This document shows, piece after piece, positions 6,150 to 13,414 of a DNA stretch of 13,414 nt (positions are counted from its first letter, which is position 1; each line of letters opens with the position of its first letter). A program made the position numbers and the translations under genes. The notes below the pieces were generated by a model, which saw only the letters and a list, made by a program, of their open reading frames with translations, had not been told where the DNA came from and did not search any database. The stretch covers positions 1-13,414 of the forward strand of contig CAKSUD010000048.1 in assembly GCA_934500865.1 (NCBI GenBank). The letters are read 5' to 3'. The DNA comes from an uncultured Clostridia bacterium (GTDB lineage Bacteria; Bacillota; Clostridia; TANB77; RGIG9151).

Positions 6150-9100
6150 ATGAATAATAATTTTTTTACAAAAAAGAACCTAATAATTATAGGTGTTGTG
6201 GCTTTTTGCATAATTTTAATTGGTAGCATTTTCTCAGTAATATACGTAAAAAATAATGTGATAGACAATTTGAATTTTGAAGTGGTAGCCGAAAAATCTA
6301 CTGATTCCGGAATTGAAACCGGAACTAATTTTATAATCACTTCAGAAAAGAATTATTCCGCAAGAACTTTGAAAAAAGTTGTTGCATTAAATCCTAGTAT
6401 GGATTTTAGTCTGGACAAGGTAGATAGTAATACTTATGTGCTTACACCAAGCGATAAATTAAAAGATGACTCAATTTATAATGTTTACATATCTAAAGAT
6501 GGTGAGAAGATAGATAAATCATGGGCATTTCAAACTAAAGCAGATTTTAAGGTTGTGTCTACCTTACCGGCATCTAATACGATATTTGTAAAGAGAAATA
6601 CTGGAATAGAAGTGTATTTTTCTAAACCGGTTACAAACATAGATGGATTTTTTGAGATATCTCCTAAGGTTAATGGAAGTTTTGAATATAAAGAAAAGTG
6701 TGTAATTTTTAAACCCGAATCGTTAAATTTTGATACTCTTTATGAAGTATCAGTTAAAAAGGGATTAAAAAACGCATATGGCGAAGAACTTTTAGAGGAC
6801 TATAATTTCTCATTTAGAACGGAAGTTGAAAATTATACTTATTTTAATTTTGTAGATGGTTATGAAAGTACATTTAGAACTGATGAAGTGCCGGATATAA
6901 AAATTTCTAGCAGTGAAAAGTATAAAGGTTCTGAATTTGATATTAACCTTCATAAATTAAATAATTTACAAGAGTATGTTAATTTCCTTGAAATACACCA
7001 TAATGAAATAAATTCTGAAATTGGAAAAGATACTGACCACATATTTGATATGTCTAAATATTCGGTAGCATATAGCTTTAAGGGAAAATTAGAAGAAGTT
7101 CCTGAGTCTTGGATAGAAAATATAAAATTCCCGCAGACATTAGAGACAGGATGGTATATCGCTGATGTTAGGTCTATGATGGAGGACTTACATTTTCAAA
7201 AAGCAATTCAAATTAGCGATGTTTCAGTTTATACTTACGGATTAAATGGCGAAGTTAATGTATGGTGCAATGATACAGATACGGGTATGCCGATATCCGG
7301 TGCAACTGTTCAAGTGGGCGATTTAGCATCTATTACTAATAAAGATGGTATTGCATCATTTAGTTTAACAAATTCTAATGAGCAAAGAATTCTTATCACT
7401 ACTAAAGAGGGAAAAGAATTTGGAGAATATATGGCTTTAGTTGATAAAGAAGAAAGTGGCTTAGCAGACGATTACTATACATACCTATATACAGATAGAG
7501 AAAGATATTTCCCTACGGATACAATTAATTTCTGGGGTACTATAATTCCAAGAAAATCTACTATGAGTATGCCTGAAAAAGTTACGGTTAAATTAGATGA
7601 GAAAGAAATTGAAGTTAAGGTAAATGAAAACGGTATGTTTTTCGGAAAACTTGAAATTTCAAACCACACAAGTACATGGTTAAATGTTAATTTGGAATTG
7701 AACGGAAAAGAAGATTATATAAAGGGAATTGAAATAGTTGATTATATAAAACCTGTATATAAGATAACTTCTAATTTCGATAAAGAGTATTACAGGGGAG
7801 CTGAACCTATTAATTTAAATGTTTATGGAAAGTTTTATGACGGAACTTCTGCTGAAAATTTAAAACTTAAGGTTTCATATAACTCTAATAAAAATAAAAC
7901 TGTTACACTAGATTCAAATGGTGAAGGGAAAGTAAGAATAGATTATACATCTCCTATAACTGATGGAGATTACAGGTATGCTTATGCAAATATAGAAGTT
8001 GCAGGGATTGATGAATATTCTTCTAGTTATAATTCAGTTCCTTATTTCCCAACTGATTATAATATTAGTGCTGACTGGGATAGCCAAAATAAGAAGTTAA
8101 AATTAAAAGCAAATAAATATAACTATGATGCGATAAAAAATGGCGCATTAGATTATGATAAGATATATGAAGGAGAGTCGTTTGATCAAAAGGTATATAT
8201 TGATATTGTTGAAGTAGAAAGTGTAAAAACTAAAATCGGTGAATTCTATAATGTTTATACCGGATTATTAGAGTCTAGATATAGATATGACAATATTGAA
8301 AACATAATTTCAAATATAGAAGTAAATATTGGTAAAGACAAAGAAGAATTTTTAGATTTAGCTAATATAACAAGAAGAGATAATTGTACATATGAGGCAC
8401 GTATTAGTTTCGTTCTTCCTGATGGATATGCCGGACATAAAACTGTGACGTTATTTGAATATAGGGTATATAGTTCAGGCGATTATTATTTTATGCGTGA
8501 TGATAACTACAAAGCGTTAAAAATGGGCGAAAGCACAACACTAATGCTTACCGGAAAAGAACTTCCTCAAAATTTCAGAATGATTTATTTCGTTTCAACA
8601 GATAAGGTTAATACAATGGGAGTTACTACAAGCAATAACGTAAAAGTAACTATGGCAAAAGAATTAGTACCTAATTGCTTAGTAAATGGTGCTGTGTTTG
8701 ACGGAAAGAGATTACAGGAAATAGGTACACAGTATTTAGCGTACGATACTTCTGAGAAAAAATTAGATATTGAGATATCAACGGATAAAGATGTTTATAA
8801 ACCGGGTGATACTGTTCAAGTAAACATTTTAGTTAAGGATAACGTAGGCGCACCTGTAAAGACAGAAATGGTAGTTAGTGCAGTTAATGAAGCTACTTAT
8901 GAAAATGAATATTATGCTACACCTATTAGCCTTTTATATAAGGAAAGATATCATTTCCCAAAAACTTTTATAAGTAATTATTATCAGAACTTTGAAGGTG
9001 GAGAAGGTGGCGGAGGCGACGAAATAGCACGAGAAAAATTCGTGGATGTTCTTTTGTTCAAGCCTATAACCACTAACGAGAATGGCAAGGCAACAGTAGA

Positions 9101-10832
9101 ATTTACTACGTCAGATGATTTAACTTCTTGGAGAATAACCGTTGCTGCTGTTTCTAAAGACGTTAAAGGTGGTATAAAAACAAAAAATGTTTCCACTTCT
9201 ATTCCATTCTTTATAAATCAAGTTATTAATGAAAAGTATACAGTAAATGATGATGTAGTATTTAGTTTAAGAGCTGCCGGAAATGTGACAAAACTTATAA
9301 GCAGTAACATAAAATATGAGGCAAAAATAGAAGGTAAAGATAGCAAGGAACTAGTTTTGCAACCTTCAAAGACAGCAATATTTAACTTTGGAAAACTTCC
9401 TGCTGGAAAATATAAGGTTAGCGTTAAAGCAGAGGGTGGAGAGCATAGTGATGCGATAAATAAAGAAATTGAGGTAGTAGAATCAAATAGTGAATTATCT
9501 ATTGTGAAAATTGTTGATATTTCTGAGTTGTCTAGCATTGAAGCATTAAAGTATCCGGTTAAATTAATGTTTTTTGACAAAGATAATGGCTTAGCTTATA
9601 AATCACTTAAAAAAGTAATTGAGCAAAGCAACGGTGGAACTAATGAGCAAATTTTTGCTAAAAATAGTGCTTATGAACTATTAAATGAATTTTATGGAAA
9701 AGAAGTTTATAGTGTAGATTCTAAAGTGATATTACAAGATTATAACGGAGGAATTCCTAAAATCTCATACGCATCGGCAGATCCACTTATAACTGCAAAT
9801 ATTTGTATGATAAATGCTAATAAGATAGATAGTAAAAAGGCTATTGAATATTTTTATAGCATAATAAATAATTCAAACTCTATGCCAAATGATGTTACAG
9901 CAGCATATATGGGATTGGCTGCACTAAAACAACCTGTTCTAAATGATATAAAGTACTTATTAAATAATGATAATGGATTAGAATTAATTGATAAAATAAA
10001 CTTAATTTCAGGTTTGGCGTACATTGGAGATTATGCTTCGGCACAAAAATATTACGAAACAAATATCCAAGGAATAATGACTGTGGACAAGGAATATAAA
10101 TATATAGGAAGTGATTATGAAACGGCTGTATATAAGGCTAATTCAAGATTACTTACTACTCTTGCATTAACAAATCACGTCGATTTTAAGAATGTATTAA
10201 ATTATGTACTTGATAATTCTGCAGATGATTATATTTCAGCCCTAGACTTATTGGTAGCAATAAATAATTATATGCCTATGAAAGATACTAAGTCTTGGAT
10301 GGAATATGAACTAAATGGAGAAACGACAAAAGTTAATTTTGCGGATAAGAGATTAGAAGTTTTAACTTTAGATGAAAATGAAATGAAAACTTTTAGTGTA
10401 AAACGCAGCAAAGGCGCTATTGACGTGATGGCTGAATATGTTGGAGGAGCTTCTGAAATCTCTAATATTTCCGATAAAGTTAAAATCAAAAAGACTGTAA
10501 CTAACGGAAAACTTGGAGATTACTCTGATGTAACTTTAGAAGTATCTATTTTGGATGATGCTGAACAATATTACTTAATAACAGACTTTATCCCGTTATC
10601 ATCTCGTTATACAGTAGGTGGAAATTCGTACAATGATGGCTGGGGATTTATAGGGTATGAAAACCAAAAAATCAACTTCTATGTTAATTCTGAAAAATAT
10701 AATAGCTATACGATAAAGTACAAAATAAGAAATGTATTTTCAGGAGAGTTTTTGATGGAGAGTGCATTTGCAACTGATTCTGACGGAATGATTGTTGGCA
10801 AGTCAAATGATTTGAAATTTAATGTAAAATAA
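6150..10832 (+). CDS. Membrane-anchored alpha-2-macroglobulin-like protein without thioester cysteine
   Basis: A 1560-residue surface protein. A lysine-flanked hydrophobic segment (about 10-33) should anchor it with the bulk outside; C20 is not in a lipobox (VAFC). Two Ig-like domains follow (about 42-131 and 133-224; the second fits the Big_5/SbsA type). Macroglobulin domains come next: a carboxypeptidase-regulatory-like fold (about 365-405), MG2 (YTDRERYFPTDTINFWG, 447-463), MG3 (about 530-640), a bait-region domain (from about 871, with KPGDTVQV), a Gly-rich GGEGGGGDE stretch (950-958), and MG7 (about 961-1050, LTSWRITVAA). A helical thioester-type domain (about 1140-1400) and a final MG10-like domain (about 1450-1560) end it. 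Macroglobulins trap proteases after bait cleavage. Here the CxEQ motif reads TNEQ (1164-1167) and the nearest downstream cysteine is C1219, so covalent trapping by the usual bond is not expected, as in YfaS-type bacterial members. GGAGGAG lies 8 bases before the ATG. No pbpC is adjacent. Confidence 0.9.
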   Translation: MNNNFFTKKNLIIIGVVAFCIILIGSIFSVIYVKNNVIDNLNFEVVAEKSTDSGIETGTNFIITSEKNYSARTLKKVVALNPSMDFSLDKVDSNTYVLTPSDKLKDDSIYNVYISKDGEKIDKSWAFQTKADFKVVSTLPASNTIFVKRNTGIEVYFSKPVTNIDGFFEISPKVNGSFEYKEKCVIFKPESLNFDTLYEVSVKKGLKNAYGEELLEDYNFSFRTEVENYTYFNFVDGYESTFRTDEVPDIKISSSEKYKGSEFDINLHKLNNLQEYVNFLEIHHNEINSEIGKDTDHIFDMSKYSVAYSFKGKLEEVPESWIENIKFPQTLETGWYIADVRSMMEDLHFQKAIQISDVSVYTYGLNGEVNVWCNDTDTGMPISGATVQVGDLASITNKDGIASFSLTNSNEQRILITTKEGKEFGEYMALVDKEESGLADDYYTYLYTDRERYFPTDTINFWGTIIPRKSTMSMPEKVTVKLDEKEIEVKVNENGMFFGKLEISNHTSTWLNVNLELNGKEDYIKGIEIVDYIKPVYKITSNFDKEYYRGAEPINLNVYGKFYDGTSAENLKLKVSYNSNKNKTVTLDSNGEGKVRIDYTSPITDGDYRYAYANIEVAGIDEYSSSYNSVPYFPTDYNISADWDSQNKKLKLKANKYNYDAIKNGALDYDKIYEGESFDQKVYIDIVEVESVKTKIGEFYNVYTGLLESRYRYDNIENIISNIEVNIGKDKEEFLDLANITRRDNCTYEARISFVLPDGYAGHKTVTLFEYRVYSSGDYYFMRDDNYKALKMGESTTLMLTGKELPQNFRMIYFVSTDKVNTMGVTTSNNVKVTMAKELVPNCLVNGAVFDGKRLQEIGTQYLAYDTSEKKLDIEISTDKDVYKPGDTVQVNILVKDNVGAPVKTEMVVSAVNEATYENEYYATPISLLYKERYHFPKTFISNYYQNFEGGEGGGGDEIAREKFVDVLLFKPITTNENGKATVEFTTSDDLTSWRITVAAVSKDVKGGIKTKNVSTSIPFFINQVINEKYTVNDDVVFSLRAAGNVTKLISSNIKYEAKIEGKDSKELVLQPSKTAIFNFGKLPAGKYKVSVKAEGGEHSDAINKEIEVVESNSELSIVKIVDISELSSIEALKYPVKLMFFDKDNGLAYKSLKKVIEQSNGGTNEQIFAKNSAYELLNEFYGKEVYSVDSKVILQDYNGGIPKISYASADPLITANICMINANKIDSKKAIEYFYSIINNSNSMPNDVTAAYMGLAALKQPVLNDIKYLLNNDNGLELIDKINLISGLAYIGDYASAQKYYETNIQGIMTVDKEYKYIGSDYETAVYKANSRLLTTLALTNHVDFKNVLNYVLDNSADDYISALDLLVAINNYMPMKDTKSWMEYELNGETTKVNFADKRLEVLTLDENEMKTFSVKRSKGAIDVMAEYVGGASEISNISDKVKIKKTVTNGKLGDYSDVTLEVSILDDAEQYYLITDFIPLSSRYTVGGNSYNDGWGFIGYENQKINFYVNSEKYNSYTIKYKIRNVFSGEFLMESAFATDSDGMIVGKSNDLKFNVK

Positions 10833-10865
10833 GGACTAGAAAAGGGTCATAAAAAACAATAAACA

Positions 10866-10904
10866 AGTGTACTGTGCCGCACTCAACAAATGACACAGTA
10901 CACT
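10866..10904 (+). terminator. Long hairpin after the macroglobulin gene, probable terminator
   Basis: AGTGTACTGTG (10866-10876) and CACAGTACACT (10894-10904) form a perfect 11-bp stem around a 17-base loop, followed by ATTTTATAAT. It lies 33 bases after the macroglobulin stop. The loop is long and the T-tract weak and broken for a classic terminator. Because a perfect -10 box starts 4 bases later, an operator role is also possible. Confidence 0.55.
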
Positions 10905-10908
10905 ATTT

Positions 10909-10914
10909 TATAAT
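10909..10914 (+). promoter_or_regulatory. Consensus -10 box upstream of the Ca2+ ATPase gene
   Basis: TATAAT is a perfect -10 hexamer. Initiation near 10921 would give a leader of about 28 bases containing AAAGGAGA (10934-10941). The -35 position 17 bases upstream falls in the hairpin loop and does not match consensus (ACAAAT), so an activator or a weak promoter would be implied. Confidence 0.4.
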
Positions 10915-10948
10915 CACGATACCATATAAAAATAAAGGAGAGACGTAA

Positions 10949-13414
10949 ATGAAGACAGAAGAGAAAAAGTTTTTTACAATGTCTGTTGATGAAACCTTAA
11001 AATCACTTAATTCTTCTAAAAAAGGATTAAGTGATGAAGAGGCAAAGAAAAGAATTGGGGAATATGGGTATAATAAACTGGCTGAAAAGCAAAAGCAAAG
11101 CTTACTTTCTAAGTTTATTGACCAATTCAAAGATTTAATGATAATTGTATTATTGGTTGCAGCAGCTATTTCGGTATTTATTGCAAAAGAGTGGGTTGAT
11201 GCAATAATTATCTTATTTGTAGTAGTAGTAAATGCTATTTTAGGAGTTATTCAAGAAAACAAGGCAGAAAAATCTTTGGAAGCTTTAAAAAATATGTCTG
11301 CTCCATTTTCAAAAGTTATGCGTAATGGTCAAGTAAGTCACATAAAAACAGAAGAAATTGTTCCGGGTGACGTTGTAATTTTAGAAGCTGGCGACTTTAT
11401 TCCAGCAGATATGAGGCTTATTGAATTCGCTTCACTTAAGATAGAAGAAGCAGCATTAACCGGCGAATCTGTTCCGGTAGAAAAAGAAGATGTAGTAATA
11501 AGTAAAGATGATGCTTCTTTAGGTGATAGAGTTAATATGGCTTATTCAGGAAGCAGTGTTGCATATGGTAGAGGTGCAGGAGTTGTTACCGGTACAGGTA
11601 TGAATACAGAAGTCGGAAAGATTGCTGCTTATTTGTCTGATACAGATAATTCAATGACACCACTTCAAGTAAAACTTGCTGAACTTAGTAAGATTTTAAC
11701 AGTTGCAATTGGAATTATTTGCGTATTGGTATTTGTATTTAGTTACATAGCAAATCCTAATATTGATGCTCAGGGCGTTCTTGATTTATTTATGAAGGCT
11801 ATAAGCTTGGCGGTTGCTGCAATTCCGGAAGGATTACCGGCAGTTATTACAATTGTACTTGCAATGGGTGTACAAAGAATGGCTAGTAGAAATGCTATAA
11901 TAAGAAAACTTTCGGCTGTTGAAACTTTAGGTTCTACCGAAGTAATTTGTTCTGATAAAACAGGTACGTTAACATTGAATAAAATGACTGTAAAGGAGTT
12001 ATATTATTCTAATAAATTAAGTCCATCCGATAGTATTAAAGATTTTAAAGAAGACGGCAAAAAAATGGCGTTGATTCTTACTTTGTGTAATGATTCTAAA
12101 GAAAATACAAAGGGTGGCAAAGAGACAGAATTTGTCGGTGACCCTACTGAAACTGCATTGGTTGAATATACCAAACCTCGCGGATATGCAAAAAATGATT
12201 GCGAAGCAAGGTATGCTAGAGTAGGAGAAATACCATTTGATTCAGAAAGAAAACTTATGACAACAGTTAATACTGTTGAAAATAAAATTTATTCATTAAC
12301 AAAGGGTGCACCGGATTTATTAGTAAAGAGATGTAATAAGATTTTGGTTAATGGTGAAGTAAGAGATATAACTTCAAGCGATATAAAAAATATTGAAGAA
12401 GCTAACTCAGCTATGGCACATAAAGCTTTAAGAGTACTTGCTGCAGCATATAAAGAGTTAAATAAAGTGCCTGAAAAGGCAACTTCAAAAGAACTTGAAG
12501 AAGATATGATATTTGTCGGACTTGTTGGAATGATAGACCCGCCTAGACCGGAAGTAAAAGATGCAGTAAAACTTTGTAAACGCGCAGGAATTAAGCCTAT
12601 AATGATTACAGGTGACCATAAAGATACTGCGGTAGCAATTGCAAAGGAAATAGGAATAATAAGTGATGATTCTATGGCTATAACAGGTCAAGAGTTAGAT
12701 AAATTGAAATATGAAGATTTTACCGAAATTGTAAAAAAATACTCTGTTTATGCACGTGTATCTCCTGAACATAAGGTTAAGATAGTAAAGGCATGGAAAG
12801 CTTTAGATAAAACTGTTGCAATGACAGGAGACGGAGTAAATGACGCACCTGCACTAAAAAATGCGGATATTGGCGTAGGTATGGGAATTACAGGAACAGA
12901 CGTATCTAAGAGCGTTTCAAATATGGTTTTGACTGATGATAACTTTGCAACTATTGTTAATGCGGTTGAGGAAGGAAGAAAAATTTACAGTAATATTAAA
13001 AAGGCTGTTCAATTTTTACTGTCTTCAAATTTAGCTGAAGTTGTTGCAATATTCTCCGCTACAATTTTAGGGTTAATAACAAAGCAAGATTGGAACATAT
13101 TGGCTGCTGTGCAGATTTTATGGATTAACTTAGTTACAGATGCATTCCCAGCTCTAGCATTAGGTGTAGAAAAAGCAGAGAGTGACGTTATGAGTAAAAA
13201 ACCAAGACGTGCAAAGGCTAGTTTCTTTGATGATGGTATGGGAATGAATGTAATATTCCAAGGAATCGTAATTGGTGGTCTTACATTACTTGCTTACTAT
13301 ATTGGTGAATTTGTTTATCATGAACATACACTTGGCATGACAATGGCATTTGCAACACTTTCGTTTACTGAGCTATTCCATTCATTTAATGTACGTTCAA
13401 TGGATAAATCATTA
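10949..13414 (+). CDS. Class IIA Ca2+-transporting P-type ATPase (C-terminus outside window)
   Basis: This predicted membrane pump exports Ca2+ using ATP. The frame is open from the ATG to the right edge: 822 residues, lacking roughly the last membrane helices. Visible parts in order are the cation-ATPase N-terminal domain (about 7-60), M1-M2 (about 61-102), TGES (171-174) of the actuator, M3-M4 with PEGLP (293-297), DKTGT with phosphorylated D336, KGAPD (452-456) of the nucleotide domain, TGDH (554-557), TGDGVNDAP (626-634), then M5 to M8. Candidate calcium ligands are E294 (M4), N694 and E697 (M5), N727, T730 and D731 (M6) and E808 (M8). These match SERCA E309, N768, E771, N796, T799, D800 and E908. 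A Shine-Dalgarno GGAG lies 8 bases before the ATG. It follows a hairpin and a -10 box, so it is probably a separate unit from the macroglobulin gene. Confidence 0.95.
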   Translation, partial: MKTEEKKFFTMSVDETLKSLNSSKKGLSDEEAKKRIGEYGYNKLAEKQKQSLLSKFIDQFKDLMIIVLLVAAAISVFIAKEWVDAIIILFVVVVNAILGVIQENKAEKSLEALKNMSAPFSKVMRNGQVSHIKTEEIVPGDVVILEAGDFIPADMRLIEFASLKIEEAALTGESVPVEKEDVVISKDDASLGDRVNMAYSGSSVAYGRGAGVVTGTGMNTEVGKIAAYLSDTDNSMTPLQVKLAELSKILTVAIGIICVLVFVFSYIANPNIDAQGVLDLFMKAISLAVAAIPEGLPAVITIVLAMGVQRMASRNAIIRKLSAVETLGSTEVICSDKTGTLTLNKMTVKELYYSNKLSPSDSIKDFKEDGKKMALILTLCNDSKENTKGGKETEFVGDPTETALVEYTKPRGYAKNDCEARYARVGEIPFDSERKLMTTVNTVENKIYSLTKGAPDLLVKRCNKILVNGEVRDITSSDIKNIEEANSAMAHKALRVLAAAYKELNKVPEKATSKELEEDMIFVGLVGMIDPPRPEVKDAVKLCKRAGIKPIMITGDHKDTAVAIAKEIGIISDDSMAITGQELDKLKYEDFTEIVKKYSVYARVSPEHKVKIVKAWKALDKTVAMTGDGVNDAPALKNADIGVGMGITGTDVSKSVSNMVLTDDNFATIVNAVEEGRKIYSNIKKAVQFLLSSNLAEVVAIFSATILGLITKQDWNILAAVQILWINLVTDAFPALALGVEKAESDVMSKKPRRAKASFFDDGMGMNVIFQGIVIGGLTLLAYYIGEFVYHEHTLGMTMAFATLSFTELFHSFNVRSMDKSL

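Noticed and set aside
6142..6153. Three-codon leader frame (ATG GTT AAA TGA) overlapping the macroglobulin start
   Set aside because: Its ATG is only 2 bases past the GGAGG core, too close for normal initiation, and a frame this short arises easily by chance.
6198..6212. Lipoprotein lipobox around C20 of the macroglobulin
   Set aside because: The residues before the Cys are V-A-F, and Phe at -1 does not fit a signal peptidase II site. The hydrophobic run continues past the Cys as a membrane segment.
8984..9580. Minus-strand open frames of 70 and 120 codons opposite the macroglobulin gene
   Set aside because: They lack plausible ribosome binding sites, have low-complexity compositions that mirror the coding strand, and lie fully within a well-supported gene.
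12485..12691. Minus-strand frame opposite the Ca2+ ATPase gene
   Set aside because: It runs opposite the conserved TGDH region of a clear P-type ATPase and its product is compositionally biased, as expected for a shadow frame.

Overview
The window is AT-rich, gene-dense DNA with strong GGAGG-type ribosome binding sites, one clear GTG start and no outer-membrane genes. The gene families fit a low-GC Gram-positive anaerobe, most likely a member of the Clostridia (Bacillota). Genus cannot be read from the sequence. No rRNA, tRNA, CRISPR array, insertion sequence, phage gene or replication origin was found, and every gap between genes is shorter than about 140 bases.

Layout: positions 1-76 hold two tandem hairpins, the second followed by a T-run, which look like the end of a rightward transcript entering from the left. 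Next come two leftward genes: an XTP/dITP diphosphatase (rdgB, 96-689) and, upstream of it, an alpha-glucan phosphorylase (glgP, 784-3348). A hairpin terminator lies between them. A divergent promoter region (3385-3452) separates glgP from a rightward cluster: a small A24 prepilin-type peptidase (3480-4142), an endonuclease IV-like TIM-barrel protein (4155-5012), an M24 Xaa-Pro peptidase (5014-6033), a very large membrane-anchored alpha-2-macroglobulin-like protein (6150-10832) and, after a strong hairpin, a class IIA Ca2+ P-type ATPase (10949 to the right edge, incomplete).

The genes do not form one obvious pathway. rdgB and glgP are housekeeping functions: nucleotide-pool sanitation and use of stored glucan. 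The A24, endonuclease IV-like and M24 genes are tightly spaced and probably co-transcribed. The macroglobulin has a weak promoter of its own and no clear terminator before it, so it may be partly read from the same transcript. The Ca2+ ATPase appears to be a separate unit.

I see no convincing undescribed multi-gene system. The points most worth a second look are: the macroglobulin, whose thioester motif CxEQ reads TNEQ while the rest of the fold is recognisable; the M24 peptidase, whose C-terminus is cut short with a plausible 12-residue tail readable one base out of frame; the endonuclease IV homologue, which seems to lack one metal ligand; and the Ca2+ pump, which keeps every side chain expected for both calcium sites of the animal SERCA pump.
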